Positions 27,777 to 36,226 of a stretch of 44,373 bases of DNA are shown piece after piece. This stretch comes from a bacterium (GTDB lineage: Bacteria > Vulcanimicrobiota > Xenobia > Xenobiales > Xenobiaceae): positions 1-44,373 of the forward strand of contig JAFTAM010000153.1 in the NCBI GenBank assembly GCA_017458675.1, read 5' to 3'. Positions within the stretch are counted from its first letter, which is position 1; each line of letters begins with the position of its first letter. The notes under the pieces are model-generated. The model had not been told where the DNA came from, did not search any database, and saw only the letters and a program-made list of their open reading frames with translations. The position numbers and the translations under genes are program-made.

Positions 27777-28598
27777 TTAAGCCTTTTTATCCTGCCCGGA
27801 GCCTTTTTTTCTGTCTAAATTACGCAGATAAGGCGCCATCATATAAAAGCCCATGAATAATCCGAATATAGCTCCAACCAGAATAAAAGGCGCCATGAGC
27901 CAGTCCCAGCCGGTATGGGCGATCGCGTATTCGGCCATCCACCAAAAGGCAAAAACGACGGCCGCCACCGTAAAGCCGAAGGAAAAGATAAAGCCCAGCG
28001 CCTGCAGTCCGCTGCTGTCCAAGCTCTTCTTCCCGCTTTCGTATTCCGAAATGCGCTTCTGCAGAGCTTCCGGCGTTCCGGGTTCCGGCTCGGCGCTCCC
28101 AGCCGCTTTTTCAGTTTCTGTCTTCGGCGCTTCCCGATTTTCTGAAGCCTCCAAAACCGCGCTGCGGACAGAAGCGCTTAACATAGCGGCATTCTTCAAA
28201 TCGCGTTCAAGGAAGCTGCCGTCGGCCGAGGGGCGCAAATTCGCCTTAACGGGAAATACTTCCGGGGCGGCAGTCTCCGAAAGCGCCGCCGGGCGCGTTC
28301 CCCCCTCCCCCGCTCCGGCTTCTTCCCGAGGCTGCTCCTCAGCCGGCACTCTGCTCTTAAGCTCGGATTTAAAATCCAGCAGTTCATCCAGGGACATGCG
28401 GCTTAAAGCCTCGCTCAAGCAGCCCAGATCCTTATTTATTTCGGCAATATTCAGAGCCGGAACTTCTTCGTCTTTATCCGCCGTTTCCGCAGCCGGAAGC
28501 GAGCCGGAAAAAAGCCTCTTTAAATCTGCCGTATCTTCGCCGGGAAAGATCTCCGCCGCCTCCGCCAGAACTTTTTTTTCCGCCGTATTCTCGGTCAT
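27777..28598 (-). CDS. AtpZ-like protein with long acidic N-terminal extension
   Basis: 273 residues. The last ~75 contain two membrane helices (GFIFSFGFTVAAVVFAFWWM and PFILVGAIFGLFMGFYMM) with a short loop, the layout of AtpZ/AtpI-type proteins (ATPase_gene1 family) encoded at the head of atp operons and linked to divalent-cation transport or c-ring assembly. AtpZ proteins are usually under 100 residues. Here about 190 residues of Ala/Glu/Pro/Ser-rich sequence, probably disordered and cytoplasmic, precede the membrane part, with one likely helical stretch (CLSEALSRMSLDELLDFKSE). The function of this extension is unknown. It begins six bases after wecB. Confidence 0.65.
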   Translation of the reverse strand: MTENTAEKKVLAEAAEIFPGEDTADLKRLFSGSLPAAETADKDEEVPALNIAEINKDLGCLSEALSRMSLDELLDFKSELKSRVPAEEQPREEAGAGEGGTRPAALSETAAPEVFPVKANLRPSADGSFLERDLKNAAMLSASVRSAVLEASENREAPKTETEKAAGSAEPEPGTPEALQKRISEYESGKKSLDSSGLQALGFIFSFGFTVAAVVFAFWWMAEYAIAHTGWDWLMAPFILVGAIFGLFMGFYMMAPYLRNLDRKKGSGQDKKA

Positions 28599-28604
28599 AG
28601 CGCT

Positions 28605-29807
28605 TTATTCGGCGGAAAAAGGCTCCGGAGACGCGCAGTTCTCTGGATCGAAGCGGTGCAGAATGGCCTGCAGAATGCGCTGAGACGCCATTCCGTCTCC
28701 GTAAGGATTGGCGATTTTGGCCATGCCGTCATGCTCGGCCTCGGAACGGAGAATTTTTTCAGCCGATCTATAGACCTTTTCCTCGTCGCAGCCGCACAGA
28801 ACGGCATTGCCGGAAACTATGCCTTCGGGACGCTCGGTGGTTTTGCGCAGCACGATAACCGGAACGGCCAGAGAAGGCGCCTCCTCCTGGATTCCGCCTG
28901 AGTCGGTCATAATTAAATACGAGGCTCTCATTAAACGCAGCAGCTCGGTATAATTCATAGGCTCCAAAAGGCGGACGCCGGGCTGATTGCGCAGAGCCGG
29001 GCAGACTACTTCGCGTACCTTGGGATTAGGATGGACGCTGAAAACGATCTCGATATCGGAGAAATCTTCGCTCAGGCGCTTCAAAGCCCGGCAGACCGAA
29101 GCCATCGGCGCGCCTAAATTTTCTCTTCTGTGAGTCTCCACCAGAATTATGCGCTTTTTCGTATTCAGCAAATCGGAAAGATCCTCAGATCCGCACACGC
29201 CCTCATAGCGGCAAGGCTGCAGCTTATCGCTGATGCCGGGGGGAAGCTGAGCGAGGATATAGCGCAGAGCGTCGGTTACGGTATTGCCGGTAATGTATGT
29301 ATCCTTATGGACCAGCCCCTCCTTGCGCAGATTGTCGCAGGCCCACTTGGTGGGAGGGAACTGCATTTCCGCAATACGGGAAAGCATGCGCCGGTTCATT
29401 TCCTCCGGGAAGGGATCGTAAATCTGATCGGTGCGCAGGCCGGCTTCAATATGCCCCACGGGGATTTTCTGGTAAAAAGCGGCCAAACCGCCGATAAAGG
29501 CGGTCGAAGTATCGCCCTGCACCAGGAGCAGATCGGGACGGTTTTCAATCAGAACCGGCTCCAGTCTCTCCAAGGCCCTGACAGCGATGCCGGTCAGGGT
29601 TTGATTTACCTGCATAATATCCAGATCGATATCCGGTTCAATCTTAAAAAGTTCCAAAACCTGATCCAGAATCTGCCGATGCTGCCCGGTAACCGCGGTC
29701 GTCACCTTAAAGCGGGGATCTCCTTTTAAAGCCAAGATCACGGGAGCCATCTTGATCGCTTCCGGCCGGGTGCCGAAAACAAACATTACATGAATCGCAT
29801 TTTTCAT
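28605..29807 (-). CDS. wecB: UDP-N-acetylglucosamine 2-epimerase (non-hydrolysing)
   Basis: 400 residues, GT-B fold. It interconverts UDP-GlcNAc and UDP-ManNAc for surface glycans or linkage units. Family motifs: FGTRPEAIKMAPV at the N-terminus, GHIEAGLRT in the middle (about 115-123), RRENLG, MTDSGGIQEEAP and VLRKTTERPEG near the C-terminus. The frame is open to a TTG at 29834, but AGGAG (29818-29822) points to the ATG at 29807, giving MKNAIHVMFVFGTRPEA. It lies directly after the WecA/TagO-like gene, a functional pair, and just ahead of the atp genes. Confidence 0.93.
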   Translation of the reverse strand: MKNAIHVMFVFGTRPEAIKMAPVILALKGDPRFKVTTAVTGQHRQILDQVLELFKIEPDIDLDIMQVNQTLTGIAVRALERLEPVLIENRPDLLLVQGDTSTAFIGGLAAFYQKIPVGHIEAGLRTDQIYDPFPEEMNRRMLSRIAEMQFPPTKWACDNLRKEGLVHKDTYITGNTVTDALRYILAQLPPGISDKLQPCRYEGVCGSEDLSDLLNTKKRIILVETHRRENLGAPMASVCRALKRLSEDFSDIEIVFSVHPNPKVREVVCPALRNQPGVRLLEPMNYTELLRLMRASYLIMTDSGGIQEEAPSLAVPVIVLRKTTERPEGIVSGNAVLCGCDEEKVYRSAEKILRSEAEHDGMAKIANPYGDGMASQRILQAILHRFDPENCASPEPFSAE

Positions 29808-29812
29808 AAATA

Positions 29813-30796
29813 TTATTCTCCTACGCCTGTCCAATAAAAGAGCGCTAAACCGCAGAGACCGAACAGAGTATTGATAGCGTAAATAACCAGAACGACCTGG
29901 CGCTGACTGAGGCCCAGAGCCAGCAGCCGATGATGCAGGTGGCCCTTGTCGGCCTGGAAGATAGGCTTATGAGCTATTAAGCGGCGGACAATGGCAAAAG
30001 CCGTATCAAAAATTGGCACCGCCATTAAAAAGAGAGGCAGCACAAAGGCAAAGGTCGCCGTGCTTTTCAAAAGGCCTATAATCGACCAGCCGGCAAACAT
30101 AAGGCCGAAGAACAGACTGCCGGTATCGCCCATAAAGATCTGGGCCGGATTGAAGTTATAGCGCAGAAATCCCAGGGAACATCCCAAAAGACAAGCCATA
30201 ACCAAAGCGATGACAAACTGCCCCTTTAAAATGCTGACCACGAAGAAAACCGCCGCCACAGTAAAGGAAACTCCGGCCAAAAGACCGTCCAAACCGTCTA
30301 TCAGGTTAAGGGCGTTGGTTATGCCGGCTATCCAGAAGAGGGTTACGGCTATGCTCTGCCAGGCCGACAGGAAACAGACGCCGTAAAAGGGCACGGCTAT
30401 ATAGTCGATCCTGACGCCGAAATAATACATCACCGCCCCGATAACCAGCTGCAGGGCCAGCTTAACCTTGGCGGGCATTCCGAAGCGATCGTCCACCATG
30501 CCGACAATGACGATCAAAACGCCGCCGATAGTCATGCCGATAAGCTGAGAGATCATGTTGTCGGTCAGGGCCGCCCTGAAGGAGGATGACAGCCAGATTA
30601 CCGCTCCCAGAGAGAGAAAATAACCTATGGAAACCCCCAGACCGCCCCATAAGGGGATCGGGACCTGGTGGACCTTTCTGGCGTTGGGCTTGTCCAAAGC
30701 TCCGCAGGCGACCGCAATGCGCTTAACTATAGGTATTAAAATCAGCGTAAACAAAAAACCCAATACAGCCGCTGCAATCTGAGCGCGTACCGACAT
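29813..30796 (-). CDS. WecA/TagO-like undecaprenyl-phosphate sugar-1-phosphate transferase
   Basis: About 327 residues, with ten or so membrane helices. It belongs to the MraY/WecA superfamily, which transfers a sugar-1-phosphate from a UDP-sugar to undecaprenyl phosphate. Diagnostic segments: DKPNARKVHQVPIPLWGG after helix 1, the Asp-Asp pair in VGMVDDRFG, NALNLIDGLDGL, FMGDTGSLF, and the HLHHRLL loop. The HHRLL loop and the neighbouring epimerase favour WecA/TagO (GlcNAc-1-P) over MraY. The frame reaches a GTG at 30826, but CAGGAG nine bases before the ATG at 30796 makes that the start. It is the first gene of the long array. Confidence 0.9.
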   Translation of the reverse strand: MSVRAQIAAAVLGFLFTLILIPIVKRIAVACGALDKPNARKVHQVPIPLWGGLGVSIGYFLSLGAVIWLSSSFRAALTDNMISQLIGMTIGGVLIVIVGMVDDRFGMPAKVKLALQLVIGAVMYYFGVRIDYIAVPFYGVCFLSAWQSIAVTLFWIAGITNALNLIDGLDGLLAGVSFTVAAVFFVVSILKGQFVIALVMACLLGCSLGFLRYNFNPAQIFMGDTGSLFFGLMFAGWSIIGLLKSTATFAFVLPLFLMAVPIFDTAFAIVRRLIAHKPIFQADKGHLHHRLLALGLSQRQVVLVIYAINTLFGLCGLALFYWTGVGE

Positions 30797-30892
30797 CTCT
30801 CCGGACTCCTGAAAAGAAAAGGTCACTAAACAGTAAAAGCTACAATTTGATTTTCAGGCTTTAAAAAACCTTCTAAAATATTCCGGGCGCAT

Positions 30893-30924
30893 AAAAAAAA
30901 GGGAAAACTTATTTAAGTTTCCCT
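30893..30924 (-). terminator. Rho-independent terminator after the Ser/Thr kinase gene
   Basis: On the minus strand, GGGAAACTTA...AAGTTTTCCC forms a stem of about ten pairs with one bulge, followed by a run of eight T residues (plus 30893-30900). It separates the kinase gene from the downstream envelope/atp array, whose promoter must therefore lie within about 100 bp; I could not find a convincing one. Confidence 0.75.
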
Positions 30925-30960
30925 GCTGAAAATCAGATTTAAGCGCAGAGCGCGCGTCTT

Positions 30961-32154
30961 TTAAAAGCCTATGCCGAATCCCCACCCGCAGTTTTTGGAC
31001 GCTTCGTAATCGGCGACAAATCGCTTTACCAGCGCGTCTATCTTCTGCTCCCAGCCGGCCTGCATGGGATTGACCGAATCTATCAAATTGGGCTCCAAAA
31101 TACCCTGCCGCTCATAAAATTTGACGCAGCCCTCGTCGACGTTTTTGACGACTCTCAGAGTAAAGGGCGTGGGATAAGCCAGAGTAAACTCAAAGAAATC
31201 GATATTCGGCGGCAGATAGGTAGTATGACATTCGTTGGAATAACGCTGAATCAAATTGTTTAAAAGCGGATAAAGCCTGTCCTTGAGCTTCATAACCGCT
31301 TCCTCAAAGCGATCGGCAGAGCTGCTCGGCAGGCTGACCGAAAGTCCGGGGATGCTCTTTAAATCGTTGTACATCTCCTCGGCGGTAGCGTAGCGGTCCT
31401 CCGGCCAGACTCCCAGGGCGTTGTAAATTACATCGTGCAGAGCTTCCGGAACCTTGACGCCGAAAGTCTCAAATTCGGGGAAATCCCAGTCCTGGGGCTT
31501 GCGGCCGGTCAGCAGCTCGTGCATGGTAGCCCCTAAGGCGTATAAATCGCTGCTGGGGACGGGCTGCCCCTGCTGCTGCTCGGCGGGAGCGTAGCCGGGC
31601 GTGCCGATCCAGAAACCGTCGGCGGGGTTAACCACCCTGGAAATGCCGAAATCGATTAAAGCCAGACGCCCATCCTTGCGCAGCAGCAGATTGGAAGGCT
31701 TGATATCGCGGTGAGTAATGGCCGGATTGCGTCCGTGCAGATATTTCAGAACCTCCAGGGTCTGCAGAGCCCAGCCCGCGACCGAAGCCGGAGGCAAACC
31801 GGGATTGCCCTGCTCGGCTAAAATACCGGCCAGATCCTTGCCCTCAATATATTCCATGGCAAAGAAAAACGAATTTTCCTGAACGAAAGCGCTGTAAATT
31901 TTAGGAATTCCCGTATGGTTCAGAGCCTGCATGACCTGGACTTCGGATAAAAAGTGATCGATGGCCTGCTGACGCTCCGACACCCGGGCCGAAGTGTCCA
32001 GCATCTGCTTGAGTGCACAGATGCGATCGTTCACCATTCTGTCTTTGACTTCATAGACCGCTCCCATGCCGCCGGCCTTGATGGGGCGGACTACATAAAA
32101 GCGTCCGTCCAATACTGTACCGGGTTCCAAGGTAAAACTGCTGTTCTTTAACAC
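30961..32154 (-). CDS. Soluble Ser/Thr protein kinase (Hanks type)
   Basis: 397 residues. The kinase domain covers about 15-270: glycine loop IKAGGMGAVY (25-34), Lys49 in CALKQM, Glu71 in helix C, HRDIKPSN (His148-Asp150), IDFG (Asp168), and GTPGYAPAEQ in the activation segment. All catalytic residues are present. The remaining ~120 residues form no recognised domain; they contain YLPPNIDFFEFTLAYP and VKFYERQGILEP and may be a sensing or substrate-docking module. There is no membrane segment or PASTA domain, so it acts in the cytoplasm. The GTG start follows GAAGGG at 11 bases. It is apparently monocistronic, with its own promoter candidate and terminator. Confidence 0.85.
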   Translation of the reverse strand: MLKNSSFTLEPGTVLDGRFYVVRPIKAGGMGAVYEVKDRMVNDRICALKQMLDTSARVSERQQAIDHFLSEVQVMQALNHTGIPKIYSAFVQENSFFFAMEYIEGKDLAGILAEQGNPGLPPASVAGWALQTLEVLKYLHGRNPAITHRDIKPSNLLLRKDGRLALIDFGISRVVNPADGFWIGTPGYAPAEQQQGQPVPSSDLYALGATMHELLTGRKPQDWDFPEFETFGVKVPEALHDVIYNALGVWPEDRYATAEEMYNDLKSIPGLSVSLPSSSADRFEEAVMKLKDRLYPLLNNLIQRYSNECHTTYLPPNIDFFEFTLAYPTPFTLRVVKNVDEGCVKFYERQGILEPNLIDSVNPMQAGWEQKIDALVKRFVADYEASKNCGWGFGIGF

Positions 32155-32314
32155 TTCAAAAACCGCCCTTCACTTCTTATCGTCAAAGACTTCGCTCAAA
32201 ACTGTTTCAGCCTGTAAATTATCCGAGAGAGGCTTTTCCCCCTCTGCATTCGCCGCAGAATTAAAAAATCTGCATTCAGGTCTGTACAATACGCATTGAA
32301 ATTGAATGAATAAA

Positions 32315-32343
32315 AGATTATCTAAAAGCCCCCGGTAAATCAA
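32315..32343 (-). promoter_or_regulatory. Candidate sigma-70 promoter for the kinase gene
   Basis: On the minus strand, TTGATT (plus 32338-32343), a 17-bp spacer and TAATCT (plus 32315-32320). It lies about 160 bp upstream of the kinase start in a 373-bp gene-free stretch. Motif match only. Confidence 0.35.
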
Positions 32344-32462
32344 GCGTTTACTCCCCTATAATTTTAAAAGAAATTTAAAAAATCAATGGAACAGCCCCGA
32401 GCCTCCGCCCGCTTACAGCCGCCTCCTGCAGCAGGCCGCCGCAGTTTCTCTTTATTAATGCA

Positions 32463-32504
32463 AAAATAAAAGTCCGGCTCTGAGACGTACTCTGAACGCC
32501 GGAC
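32463..32504 (-). terminator. Rho-independent terminator of the mla operon
   Basis: GTCCGGC and GCCGGAC (plus 32472-32478 and 32498-32504) form a 7-bp GC-rich stem with a 19-base loop; on the minus strand it is followed by TTTTATTTTT. It lies 24 bases after the mlaD stop. Confidence 0.75.
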
Positions 32505-32527
32505 CTCATTTTTATAGGCCAGAGCGC

Positions 32528-34003
32528 CTAGAAGCGCTTGCCCGCGCCTACCACGGCGGAGCTGTGATGCTTGTCGGTCACGTCGCGGACGCCTCCGTAT
32601 ACGTACCAATCCTTAGGCAGAATGATCTTGCCCAGAACGTCGACTTTGATATCGCGGGGATCGTAAACGTCGAGGTTGGCCTCAAAGCGCTTATCGAACA
32701 GCCAGGCGTCGGCGCCAACGCCCACCTTGGAGCGCACGATGCCGCCGCGCAGGCGCCAGTTTTCCCAGGTCTTGCCGGCCTGCAGGTTGAGCAGGTTTTC
32801 GTCGCCTATTGAATCCAGGCCCAGGCGCACGGTGAGGGGACCGCCGTTGGGGAAGAGCCAGACGTTGGCGTTGGTAGAGAGCTTGCCGTCTTTGAGCTTC
32901 CATTCCTCGGAGACGTCGGCGCCGAAGAGCTTGCGGCCTCCCAGGCCCTCGCCGCCGGTAATATCATCGACGGTCTTTTCCGCTTTATTGGTTATGCGCT
33001 TAATCGAGCCGCTGGCCTCGCGCACGTTGCTGACGGTCTCTTTAATATCGCTCTGCACCTGCTCGTCGCCGGTAATCTTGCGCACGTCCGAAGCGATGCC
33101 GGCCACTTCTTCGCTGACCTTGCGGATATTTTCGGCGATGGCCACGACGTCCTCGCGCATCTTGGGATCGTCGGCCAGGCTCTCCAGAGCCCCGGCAGTA
33201 TTCTTCAGACTGGCGGACATATCGCGCAGATTGCCCACAATGGCGTTCAGGTTGCCCACATTGTTCTGGACCAGAGTGTCGACGTTGGCCGTCGTATTTT
33301 TAAGATGAGAGCCGATTACGCCGGCGTCGGCCTTAAGCTGAGCAACCGTTTCCGAGGTGCGCTCTACGACCTGTTCCATGGTGACGGCGACAACTTTCAT
33401 GCGCTCCTGCAAAGTGGATATCAGAGTCCTGGCGTCTTTGCTGGCGTCCTTGAGGTTTCCGGATACCTCGCGGATATTGGTGACGGTCACCTTAACATCG
33501 TTCTTAAACTGATCGTCGCCCACGATATCGTTTAAGGCCGCCACGGCGCCCTGCATCTCCTCCACCAGCTCGCTGCCTTCTTTGGCCAGCTCGTCCAGAG
33601 AAATGGGCGTTGTGCCCACCACAAAACTGTCTCCCGTTATGGGGTCCACCCCCTCGGGAATGTTGCCGGGCTTAATTTCCAGCCATTTGTCGCCTAAAAT
33701 GCTGGAAGCGATGGTATAGGTAAAATAATCAGAGCTGTAAAGCTTGACATCTTCCCTGGTGACCTGCACGCTGACATCGACGCGATTCTGTTTATTCAGC
33801 TGAATATCGGCCACATAGCCTATACGCACGCCGGCCAAATTGACCGCGGAACGCACCTGCAGTCCCTGCACATCGTCAAAGACGACATGATAGCGGGTAC
33901 CCGAATCGGGGCCCAGCTTGCCGATTTCAAAAAATACCAATCCCAATAGGATGAAGGCCACAACCGTAAGCATTCCTACTTTTGCGGCAGCGCTTAGCTC
34001 CAT
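32528..34003 (-). CDS. mlaD: MlaD-type MCE protein with long helical region and C-terminal beta-barrel
   Basis: 491 residues. An N-terminal membrane helix (8-27, VGMLTVVAFILLGLVFF) is followed by one MCE domain (about 35-115; VQGLQVRSAVNLAGVRIGYV), then about 220 residues of heptad-like helix (DMSASLKNTAGALESL and similar), and a C-terminal region (about 365-491) of alternating hydrophobic strands with many aromatics, ending in Phe as outer-membrane barrels do. This inner-membrane anchor plus helix plus barrel layout is that described for Veillonella parvula MlaD, proposed to bridge both membranes for phospholipid traffic. It is the third gene of mlaE-mlaF-mlaD; no mlaA, mlaB or mlaC is present. 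Confidence 0.85.
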   Translation of the reverse strand: MELSAAAKVGMLTVVAFILLGLVFFEIGKLGPDSGTRYHVVFDDVQGLQVRSAVNLAGVRIGYVADIQLNKQNRVDVSVQVTREDVKLYSSDYFTYTIASSILGDKWLEIKPGNIPEGVDPITGDSFVVGTTPISLDELAKEGSELVEEMQGAVAALNDIVGDDQFKNDVKVTVTNIREVSGNLKDASKDARTLISTLQERMKVVAVTMEQVVERTSETVAQLKADAGVIGSHLKNTTANVDTLVQNNVGNLNAIVGNLRDMSASLKNTAGALESLADDPKMREDVVAIAENIRKVSEEVAGIASDVRKITGDEQVQSDIKETVSNVREASGSIKRITNKAEKTVDDITGGEGLGGRKLFGADVSEEWKLKDGKLSTNANVWLFPNGGPLTVRLGLDSIGDENLLNLQAGKTWENWRLRGGIVRSKVGVGADAWLFDKRFEANLDVYDPRDIKVDVLGKIILPKDWYVYGGVRDVTDKHHSSAVVGAGKRF

Positions 34004-34044
34004 TATCTTCCTCCTGCAAAAAATTCAAATCTGAAAAAACAATT

Positions 34045-34941
34045 TTACTGAACTCTTATGGGGCCGCTGACCCGCCCCTCTCTGAACTGCTCGATGATCG
34101 GATCGCTGCTGGTCCGAAATTCCTCCGAAGTTCCCATCCAGACAAACTCGCCCTTATGAAGCATGGCAATCTTGCTGCCGATCAGCATCGCTCCCTTAAT
34201 ATCATGGGTAACTACCACGGAGGTCGCCTTCAGGCGGCGCTGCAGAGAACAGATAAGCTCATTGATGACCATAGATAAAATAGGATCCAGGCCGGTAGTC
34301 GGCTCGTCGTACAAAATGACGTCGGGATCGGTAGCGATGGTCCTGGCCAGGCTGGCGCGCTTCTGCATACCGCCGGAGAGCTGGTTGGGATAGAGGTGGG
34401 CCATGCCCTGCAGATCCACGATGGCCAGCTTCTCGGCCACGACGCGCTGTATCTCCTGCTCGGACAGCTTAGTATGCTCGCGCAGGCCGAAAGCCACGTT
34501 TTCCCCTATTGTCAGAGAATCGAAGAGAGCCGGCATCTGAAAAACCATGCCTATGCGCTTCCTGAGCTTATCGAATTCAGCCTCGCTCAATTCCAGGACG
34601 TTTTTGCCGTCGATATAAATTTCGCCCTTATCGGGCCTCTGCAGACCGACCAGACAGCGCAGCGTAGTGCTTTTGCCCACGCCCGAAAGGCCCATGACGG
34701 CCAGAGTTTCGCCGCGGGGGATATCAAAGCTGACATTGCGCAGAATCGACCTGCCTCCGTAAGAGACAGAAACGTTGCGTACGGAAATAGCCGGATCGGA
34801 CATGACCCGGCGGGGACCTAAAATGCAGTTTTCGATCTTTCCGCCTTCAGCCTCCGAAGCGGCGGCGGAACCTTCCGGCAGGGAAGCGCCGGCGGATACG
34901 GAGGAGTCTTCCCGCCGAATATCGTCTGCTGACCTACTCAT
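34045..34941 (-). CDS. mlaF: MlaF-type ABC transporter ATP-binding protein
   Basis: 298 residues. The ATPase drives lipid movement through MlaE. Walker A is GLSGVGKST, the signature LSGGMQKR, Walker B LYDEPTTGLD and the switch His VVTHD; MQKRASLARTIA is characteristic of the MlaF/Ttg2A branch. The first ~46 residues (Ser/Ala/Glu-rich) are an extension not usual in MlaF. The ATG at 34941 has AAAGG six bases upstream; an internal ATG at 34803 (MSDPAISVRNV) would give a standard-length protein and cannot be excluded. It lies 22 bp after mlaE. Confidence 0.92.
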   Translation of the reverse strand: MSRSADDIRREDSSVSAGASLPEGSAAASEAEGGKIENCILGPRRVMSDPAISVRNVSVSYGGRSILRNVSFDIPRGETLAVMGLSGVGKSTTLRCLVGLQRPDKGEIYIDGKNVLELSEAEFDKLRKRIGMVFQMPALFDSLTIGENVAFGLREHTKLSEQEIQRVVAEKLAIVDLQGMAHLYPNQLSGGMQKRASLARTIATDPDVILYDEPTTGLDPILSMVINELICSLQRRLKATSVVVTHDIKGAMLIGSKIAMLHKGEFVWMGTSEEFRTSSDPIIEQFREGRVSGPIRVQ

Positions 34942-34963
34942 AACAAACCTTTCATCCGCTCAG

Positions 34964-35743
34964 TTAATTAACAGGGAACAGCCACAGTGACATGAGATAA
35001 TTGGTGATAAAAATACAGATAGTCGCATAGACTACGCTGGTGGTCGTGGCTCCGCCCACTCCGGCCGCTCCTCTGCCGGTATTGAGTCCCTGCAGGCAGG
35101 CGATTAAGGCCACCTCCACGCCGAAAACTATCCCTTTCAAAAGGCCGAAGCTTATATCGGACAGCTCCGTAAGGCGCAGTATGGAATTCCAGAAAACCTC
35201 ATAGGGTATATCCGCCGATTGGTAAGCGATCAGCGCTCCGCCCAGAGTACCGAAAGTCATCGAGAACAGAGTCAAAATGGGCATCATAACCATGAGCGCC
35301 ACCAGACGGGGCACGACGAGATAACGCACCGGACTTACCGCCATGCACTTTAAAGCCGAAATCTGCTCAGTCACCTTCATGGTGCCTATTTCCGCCGCTA
35401 TAGCCGAACCGGCCCTGCCGGCGACCACTACAGCCGTAAGCATGGGCCCCAGCTCGCGGGCCATGGAAAGAGCCACGCCGCCGCCTACCACGGCGACCAC
35501 GCCGTACTGAACGGCGATATGAGCCAGCTGAAGAGAGATGACCATTCCCGCCGAAGTAGTGGTAAGAATTACGATCAGCAGAGAATCGACTCCCAGAAAG
35601 GACATCTGCTGAACGGCCAGATTAAAGCGCACCGCTCCTTTAAAGCAGCACGAGACGCATTCCGTCAGCAGAACAAAAAGAGAGCCCAGATAGTTCAGAA
35701 ACCCAAATAATTTTCTGCCGATGTATTCAAAGAATTCTATCAT
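34964..35743 (-). CDS. mlaE: MlaE-type ABC transporter permease
   Basis: 259 residues with five to six membrane helices. It is the permease that passes phospholipid between the inner membrane and MlaD. The MlaE signature ELGPMLTAVVVAGRAGSAIAAEIGTM (in pieces) with MKVTEQISALKCMAVSP and the C-terminal GRGAAGVGGATTTSVV is fully present. It is the first gene of the operon. In the 480 bp upstream I saw no convincing promoter; that interval includes the MITE-like insertion. Confidence 0.93.
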   Translation of the reverse strand: MIEFFEYIGRKLFGFLNYLGSLFVLLTECVSCCFKGAVRFNLAVQQMSFLGVDSLLIVILTTTSAGMVISLQLAHIAVQYGVVAVVGGGVALSMARELGPMLTAVVVAGRAGSAIAAEIGTMKVTEQISALKCMAVSPVRYLVVPRLVALMVMMPILTLFSMTFGTLGGALIAYQSADIPYEVFWNSILRLTELSDISFGLLKGIVFGVEVALIACLQGLNTGRGAAGVGGATTTSVVYATICIFITNYLMSLWLFPVN

Positions 35744-35908
35744 TGCCGCTGATCAAAAGCTTTCAAAAAATGACTGTAAAAAAACACACTAATTCTGTAA
35801 AACTAAAAAAAACCGAGTTTCCTTTTCACAAGTCAAAACAAACTCCCTGCCTGCCCTCCCGGACAAGTTCCGAAGAATGCGGAATAAACGCAATTTAATA
35901 AAAAAACC

Positions 35909-35919
35909 GCTCCCCGGCC
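35909..35919. repeat. Putative 11-bp target-site duplication, left copy
   Basis: GCTCCCCGGCC directly precedes the left terminus of the element and recurs exactly at 36178-36188 directly after its right terminus. The right copy continues into a GGCCGGGG palindrome, suggesting insertion into a GC-rich hairpin. Confidence 0.6.
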
Positions 35920-36177
35920 CACTGTCGGTAAGTTAAGGAAAAACAAGCTTTTTGCAGACACGCTTAATAGAGGTTTTCTTTGACGCGTACGCGGAGATTC
36001 GAGCGTAAGCGAGCGCGGAGCGGTAGCGACAAAGAAAACCGGCATAACGAAAACAAGTTAAACATACTTGACAGATTCTTCGCTACGCTCAGAATGACAG
36101 AGGAAACATTTACAAGCCTAATGCTTAAATGCTTTTGTGCCATTTTTAGCAAGTGATTGCCTTAACTTTATGACATT
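35920..36177. mobile_element. MITE-like 258-bp element with imperfect terminal inverted repeats
   Basis: The left end ACTGTCGGTAAGTTAAGG and the complement of the right end AATGTCATAAAGTTAAGG match at about 14 of 18 positions. Inside are a module-B hairpin (11-bp stem), the GATTCTTCGCT...CTCAGAATGACA motif, and a right tail, in the same order as at 118-479. It encodes no protein. The flanking 11-bp direct repeat supports insertion by transposition. The combination is that of a non-autonomous mobile element; the mobilising enzyme is unknown. Confidence 0.65.
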
Positions 36178-36205
36178 GCTCCCCGGCCGGGGAACGGTTC
36201 CGCTT

Positions 36206-36223
36206 CGGCGTCAGAAGACGCCG
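36206..36223 (-). other. Stem-loop after dnaJ
   Basis: CGGCGTC/GACGCCG with a four-base loop lies a few bases after the dnaJ stop codon on the minus strand. There is no T-run behind it, so it is either a weak terminator or a 3'-end stabiliser. Confidence 0.45.
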
Positions 36224-36226
36224 GCA

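Larger units (their letters stand above)
32155..32527. other. Gene-free interval between kinase and mlaD
   Basis: 373 bp without a credible gene. It holds the candidate kinase promoter near 32330, an AT-rich segment at 32355-32385, and the mlaD terminator at 32463-32504. Nothing else was recognised. Confidence 0.5.
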
